Shown: piece after piece, positions 12,545 to 22,790 of the stretch
Numbering within the stretch: position 1 is the stretch's first letter
Layout: each line of letters begins with the position of its first letter
Made by a program: the position numbers and the translations under genes
Source of the DNA: Seminavis robusta
Taxonomy: Eukaryota; Bacillariophyta; Bacillariophyceae; Naviculales; Naviculaceae
DNA length: 64,000 nt
Assembly: GCA_903772945.1 (NCBI GenBank)
Contig: CAICTM010000195.1
Location: forward strand, 29,836 to 93,835
Reading direction: 5' to 3'
The notes under the pieces: generated by a model
Seen by the model: only the letters and a program-made list of their open reading frames with translations
What the model was told of the DNA's origin: nothing
Database searches by the model: none

Positions 12545-13309
12545 TACGGTAGGTGGGCTATTTCAATTCGTTGTTTTTGATTGACTAGCTCTTTTAATTA
12601 ATTCTCGTCCGACTACTTATTCGTCTTATGGCTATGGGGCGATAAACTTCAAATTATCTCCTGGCTAGGAGTGTTAAATCTATTTACTAAAGATCTTGCA
12701 GGGAGGGAACGATTGCTTCACACATGTGCGGTCGTTTCCACTCCGAACCCGTTTCTTTGTATGTTGATTCCTTGTTGGGTGCCTTTCCTTTGGCCCCTGC
12801 GCTGGCACTTTGGCTTTCGCGCTTTGTTGTTGGCTCTGACAGTTCCGGCTGGATGCTGTCGGCTCTCTCGGCAATCCTTGTGGATTCTGCCGATGAACTC
12901 TTGCTGCTGCGTCGCTGACCGATACTCGCGTCGTCGTGGCTGCCTCGAAACTCTTCGTCGGCTTGGATGCAGTCTCCTCTCGATCCGTCTTCGGATCTTC
13001 ACTCGTTTGCTGTCGTTCGTTCGACGCTTCTTCTCTTCGGTCTTGTACCGATGCCGTCGTCGTCGTCGACGGTCTTCTCTGTTGCTGTCGATGCTTCGAC
13101 AGGCTTGGCTCTTATCGTCTCGCAATCCGTCTCGATCCTTGCGTCGTCGCGAGTCGGTCTTCTTCTCGCGTCGCGTTCGGCGTCGGCCGAACTCGCTGCT
13201 TCCTGCTCGATTAGCTCTCTTCGATAGTCTCTTCGCTGCTTCGCTTCGATAGTAGACCACTGCTATTCGTGATAGCAGCCTTTTTCAGTAGTTGTTACTG
13301 TTTCTTTAT
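12545..13309 (-). other. Copia leader region, Arg/Ser-codon-rich
   Basis: Between the 5' LTR and the gag start. A 180-codon minus-strand frame (12718-13260) is open but extremely rich in Arg, Ser and Lys, because the DNA is a TCG/CGT-biased low-complexity stretch. I do not recognise a domain. It may be a long untranslated leader or a later insertion. Confidence 0.4.
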
Positions 13310-13408
13310 TGAGATACTACTGAAAAAGTGGGTGGGGTACCAGCTTTTACTACTGGCATCAAATTCTAGTACAGAGGTACAGGTTGAATCCCTAATCGCG
13401 ATCCCACA
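13310..13408 (-). repeat. LTR, 5' copy (right end)
   Basis: Partner of 7240-7341. In element orientation it starts TGTGGGATCGCG and ends TATCTCA. The inner edge carries a 13-bp perfect inverted repeat (13280-13292 against 13316-13328) that would fold across the LTR/leader junction. Confidence 0.72.
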
Positions 13409-14552
13409 ATTCCTTCTTTCGTCCCTCTCTTCCACTTTCCTTCCCTCTGCACCACCCTCTCCCTGCCATTTCCCACACGGCTGCCCTACTCTGCCTAGCT
13501 TAGCCCCCTCGCTCCTTAACCCATTTTTATTCAGTGATTTCCAGTTTCATGTTCATGTAGAAACACTACTAGTAGCTAGAACTGGGTGACATGAATGACA
13601 CGGATGAGGTCAGAGAAGTCAAGGGATTGCAAGATTCAATCACTCATGACTCAACCAAGCTTGCTAGCTAGCGAGCTACTAGCTAGTAGGGCGAATCTCC
13701 CGCAAGGTCCGAAACATCTGTCTGTCCATTTGTGGGACGCTGGTAAGCGAAAGACGCAGACGGCGAATGCTGAAAAACGCGTTTTTTTTTTTTCACAGTC
13801 GAAATAGCTTGTTTGTTCCCACCTTTCCATGTCTTCATCCTCGAGATTTGTCAGCTGAAAGCTGGGTGGGTCTTTGCTAAGTCCAAGGTGGTTTCTGGTA
13901 GCTTTCTGGTGGTACTTGTACCGTAGGTGTAATCAACTAAGTGCAGCCACCTCCAACTGGCCCCGGTAGTTGATGAGTCGAGATCCACACTACGGTACAT
14001 TTATTCGGACCAAAAAGTGCGTGAGACTTCAGAAGGCGAAAGCTAGCCTATGGTGTCACACGCGAATGTTTGACCTTTCCAATGTCTATCTCGGTGTTGT
14101 TCTGTCTGTAGGAAAAAGCTTGGTGGGAGTTGCACTCAAGCTAACTCCAGGGCTTGTTTATCCCGCTAAAAGCTCTACGGCAGCTAGATCTAGTGTAATT
14201 GAGCGATATGGCTGAAAAGATGTATTGATTTCTATCCTAGAGTTACTGGCAGGTTTTATTAGGCACTTTACACAGGGCTATCCAAGAAGAGTCCGAGCAA
14301 ACATAGAATATTGGTACAGGGCATCGAAAGCAACTCTTGTCACTCTTTTAAGATTCCTCCAAGCAGTCGAAAAGATCAAGGGATGTGCTACTGCATCTTA
14401 TCCTATCGTCAAGGTTACTAAACGGTTGGCCATACCACACCCCAGATCTTGAAAGCGGCGGATGCTTGATCGCGTGCGTTAACGAGCCGATAAGGTGACT
14501 TCAAAGGCTGAAGCGCAATCCCTCAACCGAGACTCCATTCGAGGTCGGGTCC
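13409..14552. other. Intergenic, no gene recognised
   Basis: About 1.1 kb with no supported coding frame. Holds a run of overlapping CTAGC motifs (13671-13688), a copy of a 19-bp motif CGAATCTCCCGCAAGGTCC (13692-13710), also near 28383 and 28544, and a poly-T run at 13782-13793. Confidence 0.45.
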
Positions 14553-16124
14553 TTAGCCTGAGCCCAGGAATCCTGACCGTCGAAGATTCTGTCGAGACGC
14601 GCAGAAGAGAAGACAACAGGATCAGTCAAAATGCCCCCGTAACCAACTCGAGTAACCAACTGCATCCAACTTACATCTGTCATGATGATGGTTCTCGTTG
14701 AATCCAACACAAATTCCACTGTACGAGGTTGTAAAAACGGGAAACGGTAAGATCAGATCATTCGACAACCAATTTCATTCTGCCTCGAGTCTCAAGTTCC
14801 CACGTTCACTTACTATTGTTGGTGTCTGTTGCACATGTCACATGAATAAACGAGTCGTTGAAGTCGTCGTCGATCAGACAATCTTTGAACTTTTGTATGA
14901 AATATAGAACACCGTTGTTGAAGTCCTTCGGAGGTCCGGGGTAGTCGCTGAATGGCTTTTGGGTCGCTATGTCACTGTACAGGAGCTTCTCTGCGAAGAT
15001 ATCCTTCTTGTTTAAGAAAAGCATGATGGAAGTGTTGGCAAAGGCTCGGTTGTTACAAACTGATCGAAACAGATCCAGTGCTTCCACCATTCGATTTGTT
15101 CTCTTTGCTTCTGCGAGTGCTTGATCATACTCCGACAGTGCGGCAACAAAAATGACAGCATCCACATTCTCAAAACAGTCGATCCATTTACGTCTTTCGG
15201 ATCTTTGTCCTCCTACATCATACATTTCGAACTCGATACCGTCGATTCGGTACCGTTCCATCACTACTTGGGTTGTCTTGACACGAGCCAGAAGGACGTC
15301 CTGGGTCGTTGGTTTGAAATTTGGTGACGCTAGCCGCGTAAGGTCCTGCAAGAATTCTTTGTGACCGTCAATAACATTGACTTGGGCGCGTTTTGACCAG
15401 ACTTCTTTCATTGTTTTGGACTATCATGATATGCATGCATGAACGAGGACAGCCGCAAGAGAAGAGAGTCATCAAAGTGGGTCAGCCAAAGCATCATGAT
15501 GAACAGCCAGACCCTCCGGACACTTCGGACGCTTCACTTGATTTGACTTACATCCCATAAGATTTTGATTGGTTTCCATAATTGAAGAAATTGCTTAGCA
15601 TCGTTGTTGGCACCCAGACCGGCTCTAGCCACATTGCCGACCCAGTCCTTGCTGTCCCCATTCGGTGTTTCCAGGTCGTCCGGGTTCCCGGTGTTGTCAA
15701 TTAGATGTGCTACTATCAGATCATATGCGCCCTTTGGGGTCATTCCACCATCTTCTGGTGCGGGATCTTCTCCTAGCTGTCCTTCCATCTCCAGGGCTCT
15801 CAAGAGTCCACACAGTTTTCTCATTGCAGTAATGACATTCGATCTTATCACCACCCCATACATCCTGAGGTCGTCGTCGGATCTCTGTGATCCATAGAGA
15901 ATTCTCATCTGTTTGAAAATGGTTGACTTTCCTGATTCACCCGCCCCTAACAGCAGTAGCTTGACCTTTAGTTCCTCCTGTTGCCGCGCTCGATCTAACT
16001 CCCGATCAATTCCGGACGACTTGGCCATTTCCGCTGGGTCATCTGGCACCGGTCTCCTTTGTACGGCAGACTCTGATGCAGCGGCTCCTGCTGGTGCCTC
16101 TGGTTGAGATGCTCCACAACCCAT
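14553..16124 (-). CDS. Heterotrimeric G-protein alpha subunit
   Basis: Four exons, complement(14553-14588, 14675-14718, 14814-15420, 15552-16124), total 1260 bp or 419 aa with every junction in frame. MGCGAS at the N-terminus gives Gly2 for myristoylation and Cys3 for palmitoylation. P-loop GAGESGKST is at about residues 59-67, followed by an enlarged helical domain with an acidic Pro-rich insert. Switch I RVKTTQ, switch II DVGGQRSERRKW, FLNKKD and TCATDT guanine-contact motifs are all present. The last two exons are only 44 and 36 bp; they restore the standard tail IIMTDNLRRSG, here extended to GFLGSG. The protein should couple membrane receptors to effectors and hydrolyse GTP (Arg and Gln catalytic residues intact). 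Confidence 0.93.
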
Positions 16125-17423
16125 GGTGGTGGTCTATTCTATACGGTATGAAGATCGGATGTATTGTGGAATCGAAGCTTTCAGCTCGGAACGCCGACTG
16201 TCTGCACACCAACCAACGCCTGCTTATGAACAGAGCTGATCTGATCTGTTGCTGTTGTTCCCAGAAGAGGGAGTAGAAGGCAACAAGACCACACCAAGAA
16301 GTCTACTGGGCTGGATCACTGCTTCGGCGGAATGATATGATCCACGAAACGTATGTGCCGATGAAAACAACTCGTGCTTTCCCACGTCTTGTCCGGTTGT
16401 TGCTTTGTCCGAAACCTTCAATGGCCTTGCTTGCGCTGCCGCCAGCGCTGGACTCCGTCTCTACGACGACCGACTATCTGTATGGCGTGTTAGAGGCAGA
16501 GAGTGTTGTTGTGTTTGGTGTGGTAGGTATGTGTCTGTATGGTATTGGCAAGGATAAGTAAGTAAAAAGAGAGAGAGTGGTTAGTGCAGGGCTATCGCGC
16601 TGCTGTGGCTAGAAAATCTCCACCGTAAAAGTCACAGTACAGAAAGTACTGGAGACCCGGCTTTATGACCTCAAGCGAAAAAAATTGCTCTCGGTCACTA
16701 CAGCATCGTCGGCACCGCTGGTGCACCTCTGCTTCTCCTGTTGTTGTTACCCACCTCAACGACGACTCTACTAACACCCAACAACAACTACTACTCTATG
16801 TTCCAAGGGATGATGACTCTACCCGCTGCTACTACACAGGTCGCCACAGAGACAAAAGCTTTTGCCTGTTGTTTCCACGCAAGGGATCAAGCAGGAGGAG
16901 TGGATGACACGAAAAGGCACTGCATGCAGGAGCTGAAGCCGATGCGGCCTTGAAACGAGACAGAGGATTTTTATCGTCAGCCAGCCTACGCACAATCCAT
17001 ACGTTGGGCTAAATCTTTTCATCTGAAATATTGCTATTTAAGGACGGATGGCTGACCACGACGGCGTTCTATGCTTAGTGTTAAGGATATTTTGTGCAGC
17101 AGTCATTGCTTTGGGGTGCTGGCAAACATGAGATCAAAGCATGAAAAGCAGTCCTTCGTTAATGCCTTATTAATGATTTGGGTTTAGCAATTCCAGTCAA
17201 TTGGATCCATTAGATTTAAGCGTCAAAAGGCTTCTAGAGTTTACTGTAAACTTTTAGTTGCCCCAGGTGGTGTTACCGCTTACTAAAAACTGAACCTCGG
17301 CTCGTCTTCCGCTCCACTCACCACCAGCATCCCGCCCCACCAGCATCCAGTTCATCATCGTTATCGCCTCTTGCAACCAACCCTGCTGGCAACGTCTTGT
17401 CCTCTACAACAGTTTGCGAAAAG
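16125..17423. other. Intergenic between divergent G-alpha and RPS29
   Basis: No coding frame with family resemblance on either strand. It should contain the G-alpha promoter on the left and the RPS29 promoter and first untranslated exon on the right (about 17300-17423). Confidence 0.4.
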
Positions 17424-17584
17424 GTAAGAATGGAGATGGCACTGATGGGATTTCAATGAGAGTACCTTGTGTTCAACCATGGGGTGCCTATCCCCCCGCT
17501 GGTATCGCCGACATGGACTGTTTGTGGTTTCGTCGTCATCATTCTAACTTTGTGTTCGTTGTGGTCGCTCCCTTTTTGTCACAG
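17424..17584 (+). other. Probable 5'-UTR intron of RPS29
   Basis: A GTAAGA donor at 17424 and a TCACAG acceptor ending at 17584 bracket 161 bp immediately before the RPS29 start codon (17599). Introns in 5' leaders are common in ribosomal protein genes. This is inferred from splice motifs only. Confidence 0.5.
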
Positions 17585-17598
17585 AAGATATATTCACA

Positions 17599-17787
17599 AT
17601 GGCCGAGACACGCAAACCCAACAAGCTGTACTGCACCCACCCCAAAAATTATGGAAAGGGATCTCGAGCATGCCGAGTGACCGGACGTGATGGAGGTATG
17701 GGACTCATCCGAAAGTATGGAATCAACATGAAGAGACAGGTCTTTCGTGAGCGAGCAACCGACATGGGATGGATCAAGTACAGCTGA
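17599..17787 (+). CDS. RPS29: 40S ribosomal protein S29 (uS14), cysteine-poor form
   Basis: A 62-aa single-exon protein. YCTHPKNYGKGSRACRV, GLIRKYGINM and the IKYS end match eukaryotic S29/uS14 over its whole length of about 56 residues. The family normally binds one zinc through CX2C and a second CX2C. Here the first pair is Cys25/Thr28 and the second is Lys45/Val48, so three of four ligands are gone. It keeps the basic rRNA-contact residues. This resembles the C-minus versions known in bacterial uS14. It acts in the small subunit head near the mRNA decoding site. A 5'-UTR intron probably precedes it. Confidence 0.88.
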   Translation: MAETRKPNKLYCTHPKNYGKGSRACRVTGRDGGMGLIRKYGINMKRQVFRERATDMGWIKYS

Positions 17788-18984
17788 AGTGCTTTTGTTC
17801 GATAGAGCAAAGTAAAATAGAAGAAATCGAGGCGTGACTATTACAGGAGTGCGTATCCTTTCGTTGGTAGCACTGTTCATTTCATTCAATCTACTTGTCG
17901 AGAAAAACGGCTGTTGGAGGCTCCCCGTCTTGTATCACTCATTAGCCACGTAGATCGGCAACGCTTCAAGGGTGGTGCTTTACCCTGGGTGGGAAAACTG
18001 TGATTTCTGCCTCTGTACGAGCACTATCCCAGTGCTGGTCGACCTAGCCACCATCAGTCTTGTACCCAACTATCTAGATGTGGCTATCTCTTTCGTCCTT
18101 GGCAGATTAGTAGAGATGAGGTGTCCTGCGCTTCGTCGGCCGAACAAAAGGAAATCTACCAGCTAGCTAGTTTTTCTATCACTTCACAAGGCCGATTTCT
18201 CGACGGTACCAGTGGCTTACCGTCTTTTCGTTGTGATGGGGCTGCTGACCAGGCAGGCCCACCAACGATGGTTGCAACCGGACTCTGGCTCTCTCGTCCT
18301 TCCATGTAGAAGTCGACTATCACCTGCATTGTTTGGCATTCCAAATCAAGCCGGTAGTAGCCGGTAGTAGCCGGTACTGGTACCCAGATTGGGGGTGATA
18401 TGACCTTCCCGACCAATGACATTCGTACAGTAGTAAGGACCTGGAGACCGATTGTCGGCAAACGAACTTTGCCTGCTTGAAACTCAAGCAAGACCTTCGG
18501 CCCAATCACGACGGTAACCGGTACGGTACATGGTAGCATTACCGTACACTACCCCAAAGGTGCAAATCCCTATCTTTGCTAAGAATCTATCTCTATAATG
18601 TCGGCTACTGGTGGTGGCAGTGTTCTGTCGCCTTCTGTCTCTTTGCTATCTAGAGAAGGATGCTGCCCTGGCCTCACTCCTACTCACCAGACAGCTGAAG
18701 CGCAAGGTTTCAGATGTCTGCGGCATGAGTTGTCGGAGTGCTTTGTAATTGCTGTTCTGAGCAAAACTTGTCACCAAATACAATATTATCTATATGAATT
18801 GTGGGAATGGAAAAGGATGCTTCGAACAGCCACTTTTTTGTTTGTTTTCTAGTCAAGCAGATATGAATTCTAACCACGGTCACGTACACCGTGGCGAAGT
18901 CTGTCTTGACTGTCATTCACAAGCGAAAAGCAGTTAGTTGTACCTGGGCAAATTCCCCTCCATATCCCCTTTCTATCCTTCTTT
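17788..18984. other. Intergenic between convergent RPS29 and GPx
   Basis: No supported gene. It contains the RPS29 3' end and, on the minus strand, the GPx 3'-UTR where a SECIS element would be expected. A perfect 7-bp stem hairpin (18874-18894) is present but lacks the SECIS quartet arrangement. Confidence 0.45.
18351..18380. repeat. 10-bp tandem repeat
   Basis: Two exact copies of CCGGTAGTAG and a third variant copy CCGGTACTGG in a row. A short intergenic tandem repeat. Confidence 0.7.
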
Positions 18985-19863
18985 TTATTGAGTTGTCAAT
19001 TTCTTGGGGACATCATCCTCCAAGAGTTTTTCAATGGCATCTGCGAGACTCAAGGGTTCCGTCTTCTTGTCAAACATTTCGACTGCAATTCCCTTGCGGT
19101 TGACAAGGTACTTGAAGAAGTTGTGTCTGACGTAGCTATTGGGGAGTTGTCGTTGGAATTTCAAGTAGACAGGATTGGCAGCCAGAGAGGATTTACCAAA
19201 GATGGGAAAATTGACTTGTGGAAATTCTTCCTTGACAAAGAGTTGAATTTCTTCATTGGTGCCACGTTCTTGATGAAAATCATTCGTCGGGAAAGCAAGC
19301 ACCGTAAAGCCGCGATCGGCATATTTGTCTTGAAGCTCTGCCAGCTGAGTGTACGACAACTCCGTTTTGCCTCATTGAGAAGCCACGTTGACGACGAGCG
19401 CTACATTGCCGCTGAAGTCTTCCAATGACACCTTTTCGCCGTCGCAATCTTCGACACTGACATGGTAAATGGAGTCGGGTGGCAACATGGACGGGTTGCG
19501 AAAGAATTTGGTTCGTTTCAAAACGCGCGATCGCAGGTACTGCACTCCTGGTCCCAGCGGGTCAAAGTCCGTGCTGTCTTTAAAGACGTAGAGAGCGCCC
19601 ATGGAAATAAAGCCAAACAGGAACAGCACCAAAAGAGTGCTGGTAACCCGCTGTCTCGATTGACGCTTCATCTTCCCTCCCTTTTCGTCATAGTCATAAC
19701 GCTTCTTGGGCGCTGCTCCAGTACCAGGAGCGCCCTTTCGCAACATGGTCGTCGCCTTTGCTTCACAACCTCCCCTCTTCAAAGGTCGTTGTTGTGTGTT
19801 TGTGTCCCTCGACAATGGAAACGGAAGAAAAGATCCAAAAGAGTTCTGCGAGAGCGACGTCAT
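18985..19863 (-). CDS. Membrane-anchored glutathione peroxidase, probable selenoprotein (UGA at 19372-19374)
   Basis: Reading through one in-frame TGA gives 292 aa. The TGA falls exactly at the catalytic position of the GPx signature: VNVASQ-U-GKTELSYTQLAEL (residue 164 from the first ATG). Downstream GPx blocks continue in frame without a break: DRGFTVLAFPTNDF, GTNEEIQLFVKEEF, NFPIFGKS, NFFKYLVNRKG. So TGA is best read as selenocysteine. Residues about 70-95 form one hydrophobic segment (STLLVLFLFGFISMGALYVF), suggesting a type II anchor. Two partner residues differ from the usual tetrad: Asp in FPTNDF where Gln is normal, and His before NFFKYLV where Trp is normal. A second in-frame ATG is at 19744-19746. 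No introns are apparent. Alternatively it is a Cys enzyme carrying a stop mutation; the intact downstream frame argues against that. Confidence 0.82.
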
Positions 19864-19992
19864 CTTTTTCCTGACTAGCTAGTCAAAAACACCTCGTAAT
19901 TTTATTAATTAAGCTTATTGCTTCATTTTTCATTATTTTTGCCGCAAACCAACGACGCAATCGTCACGGCGTCACAATGGGAAACATCCATC

Positions 19993-20796
19993 ATGATACG
20001 GCGATGTTCAGCTTCGTGTTGGCTGTGGAGCCTCTGTTTCCTGTCATGGATTCATCTATCTCTTGCCTGGGTTCCTCAGTATGCCAGACCTGTGACGAAG
20101 CCAATGATTGGAAAGGCACACCCATCCACTGCAAATGATGCATCTGGGACATTGCTGGGCAAACCTCAACGATCACTGCTGGACAAATCATCTGGAGTCA
20201 TGTACAAGAAATCAGTGTTCTCTCGAGATGAATTATCGATCGTTCGAGCTGAAATCCTCGCGCTGAACCAACTACAGGACGAGTGCTCCTCTTCCATTGC
20301 TCAGAAACGTCGTGGCACCATGGTTAGCACAAGCAGTTCAATCTTTCCAGTCCTCCAATCTGGAAGCCTTCATCGGCTTGTGGAGGCATCTGTCGGTGCT
20401 CCTGTGGAACTTTCCTTGCACGTTCCAGTTGAAATACGAGTCTATGAACAACAGGGTGCAGGCATGTCGTGGCATGTGGACGATGTAATCTATGATCCAC
20501 CTCAGATTGAAGTGGTCTGGACCCTGGAAAACAATTCGGATTGTCAAACGTTGTGGAAAGACCAACATGACACTGTCAAGAGTGTTGAAACGGAGCCCAA
20601 CTCAGCCATTTTGATAGCGGCAGGCAAGGCACCACATTGTGTTACATCTCTCAAGTATGGGAAGCGGATTATCCTCAAGTTAGTGTACATTCAAAAAGGA
20701 GCACAGTATCGAGTTGACCGCCACAAGAACCAGTTTGAAAATAGCAAAAGCGCCAAGAATAAGAGAAAGCATCGAATCAAGTCCAAGAAGAGATGA
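19993..20796 (+). CDS. 2OG-Fe(II) oxygenase-like protein, probably plastid-targeted
   Basis: 267 aa from the ATG at 19993, single exon. The N-terminus has a basic start (MIRRCS), a hydrophobic core and an SLAWVPQ junction that resembles the diatom ASAFAP site with Trp at +1, so plastid import is plausible. The C-terminal half has the double-stranded beta-helix signature: GMSWHVDDVIYDPP (HxD-type His/Asp pair), then PNSAILIAAGKAPHCVTSL (distal His) and GKRIILKLVY (candidate 2-oxoglutarate-binding Arg/Lys). The tail is highly basic (KNKRKHRIKSKKR). Target unknown. It is divergent from GPx (19863) by 129 bp and converges on the neighbouring hydrolase gene. Confidence 0.65.
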   Translation: MIRRCSASCWLWSLCFLSWIHLSLAWVPQYARPVTKPMIGKAHPSTANDASGTLLGKPQRSLLDKSSGVMYKKSVFSRDELSIVRAEILALNQLQDECSSSIAQKRRGTMVSTSSSIFPVLQSGSLHRLVEASVGAPVELSLHVPVEIRVYEQQGAGMSWHVDDVIYDPPQIEVVWTLENNSDCQTLWKDQHDTVKSVETEPNSAILIAAGKAPHCVTSLKYGKRIILKLVYIQKGAQYRVDRHKNQFENSKSAKNKRKHRIKSKKR

Positions 20797-21006
20797 GACG
20801 GTTGTTAGCTCCTTCTGAAGTGAAGAAGCATTTCTCTGCTGGTCCCCCAGAACGAAATTGAAACTCAACAACCAGCCAGCCAGAAATATCTGCAACTTCC
20901 TGCCATCTGCCATGACAATGGGCTTCTCTGATTGAGTGACAGTCTGCCCGAGGCAGTTTGTTCTGAACTTAGCAAAGTTTGATTTGAATGGGGGTAATCA
21001 ACCCAG

Positions 21007-22262
21007 TCATCCATCGTGCTTGGTCATGAACGTTTCTAGTACGCTTCCAAACGAATACCCATCTTCCAAATGCGGATAATGAGCACACTTTTCCAGGTGC
21101 ACTGTCTCCAGTTCGACATTGGTTATTCCTTGCAGAACACTATTCCAACCTTGCGAGGACTCTACTGCAAAGTCTCGAGCGCAAGTAACCACCAATGTAC
21201 TTGGAAACAAAGCCTTGCCATCAACCATTGGAGGTGGCGACGCTACATAGTCCAAAACAACATCCATGCCTGCCCAGACAGATCCGGAATTTTGCATTGC
21301 ATTGTCCAGAGATGGACTTTCGACGGAGCACACACGTTCCTTCCAGAAGCCCACTGGGTTTCGCGCTGCTAGTCGGTCGTACGAGTCTCCCGCTTGTTTC
21401 ATGTTGGCAGGAGTGTTACTCAATAGCAATGATTGTACTAGTTGAGGTCGTGCCTTGGCAAATTCAAAGGCGAGATTGCCACCGTAAGAATGCCCGAATA
21501 GGTGGACTCTGGAATCTTTGCTGAACCCAAGAGTTGTCAGCACAGTGTCAAGATCAGCCACGGAATGTGCTATGGAGTAGCTGTGGAAAAAGTTGGCACA
21601 TGTTGGTCGGGTTGGTCAGGAACACCAAGCAAACTCAAATACAACTGCTTTGTAACGTACAATTGTGGTTCCTTCGGTTCGTCGCTCTTGCCGCATCCTA
21701 GCTGGTCGTAGAAGATGATGGGTCTGTCCAGACTCAGGTGTGACACCAAAGGATACAGATATTGTGATGGCAGAGACCTGGAAGACAAAAACAGCGTGTG
21801 GGATGTGAAAACCTAGGCAAGGAGGTACAGGAACAGGCCCAGTTATCTGCCTCGAAGCCATGCAACTCACGGTCCTCCGTGCAATACCACCAAAGGTAGC
21901 TTCGATGTCGTCTTTGGGATACTGCAATCCTTCACCCTGGTGCTGTTGTACATTCTGTAGTAGAGTGAGAAGAAGGCTTGGCTTCCATCCCCATCTTTCC
22001 CTATTCTGTCTCGAGATATCCCCACATCTCCTTCTTCAAAAGGACCGTAGGTGCTGTCGTCGTAGGCTTTTTTGGCTTGCACTACAAGGGAACTCTTCTG
22101 CGATCTCTTACTTCCAACGAAGGGAAATGGCATCAAACATGTGGCTTGATGCAGATCATTGATGCCTCCACTTTGAAGATCCCTTTGCAGGAATGCAGTG
22201 GCTACCGGTACACCCAGGGCTCGAAGAATGATCAGAACGGTAACTACCCTTCCTGGACACAT
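21007..22262 (-). CDS. Proline iminopeptidase-like alpha/beta hydrolase, probably plastid-targeted
   Basis: Exons complement(21007-21580, 21661-21777, 21871-22262), 1083 bp or 360 aa, all phases consistent. Donors are GTGAGT and GTACGT. LVVLHGGP (oxyanion hole, split by intron 1), IIFYDQLGCGKSD and LFGHSYGGN (nucleophile Ser201) are the S33 proline iminopeptidase pattern. Asp in TCARDFAVE and His in CAHYPHLED complete the triad. The N-terminus is a signal-like hydrophobic stretch ending VATAFLQ, an ASAFAP-type plastid entry site. S33 enzymes remove N-terminal Pro from peptides, but related hydrolases differ, so the substrate is not certain. Confidence 0.85.
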
Positions 22263-22790
22263 ACTCGTGTTACGCTGAGAGAGAGTACTAGCTAGTATAC
22301 CACCGAGAAAACCTGTGAGGTCGGTTGCTTCGTTTTGTGAGGACTTGTTATCCGAGAGTAACTCGTGACCAGTGATTAATTCTTTATTTTAATTGAGAAC
22401 TCTATGGTCCCAATTCCTCTAACGCTTTCATCGTCTGGGGTCATTTTTGTATCCAAACGAAAGATCCCCGGTGGCGCAAACCGTAGGTCACTGTGCTTTT
22501 TGTGCCTCTGGCTGGACTGTGGTCTCTGGATCCGTCACCCTTTGAGAGCTCCTTGCAAGGTTGCTTGGTGGTTGCGTGGTTGCTCGAAACTCACTTCTTT
22601 ATTGAGTTTGCTCTACATACAGCAGATTGAAGCATTTGTTGCAGTCTTGCGGAAGGTCAAAGGCTAGCTAGCACTTGTTGGTGATTCCTTTTAGGCGCAC
22701 AAAAGATAGGATTAGGAAACAGGTCTGATCTGTTGAGCCAAGAAGCATACTTTTGGATTCCTTCGTCTGCTACGAGAATTTTGTGTCACC
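22263..22790. other. Intergenic between divergent hydrolase and H+-PPase
   Basis: No coding frame recognised. It is the shared upstream region of two divergent genes. A TACTAGCTAGTA palindrome lies near 22288. Confidence 0.4.

Larger units (their letters stand above)
7240..13408 (-). mobile_element. Degenerate Copia-type LTR retrotransposon
   Basis: About 6.2 kb bounded by direct repeats that begin TG and end CA in element orientation. From right to left on the minus strand the order is leader, gag with a zinc-knuckle relic, protease (LLDNQST), gag-pre-integrase, integrase, reverse transcriptase (HVDD box), RNase H, right-hand LTR. Protease-integrase-RT-RNase H is the Copia (Pseudoviridae-type) order. 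Every domain is interrupted by stops or frameshifts, so no intact polyprotein exists. No 5-bp target-site duplication is visible: the bases outside the ends are GCTAT on the left and ATTCC on the right. No obvious tRNA primer-binding site follows the 5' LTR. Confidence 0.88.

Noticed and set aside
12718-13260. 180-codon Arg/Ser-rich minus-strand ORF as a real SR-type protein
   Set aside because: The DNA is a TCG/CGT low-complexity stretch open on both strands. No domain is present and it lies in the retroelement leader.
18874-18894. Hairpin in the GPx 3' region as the SECIS element
   Set aside because: The 7-bp stem and 7-nt loop lack the AUGA...AA...GA non-Watson-Crick quartet and the 10-12 bp second helix. 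A real SECIS was not found by eye.
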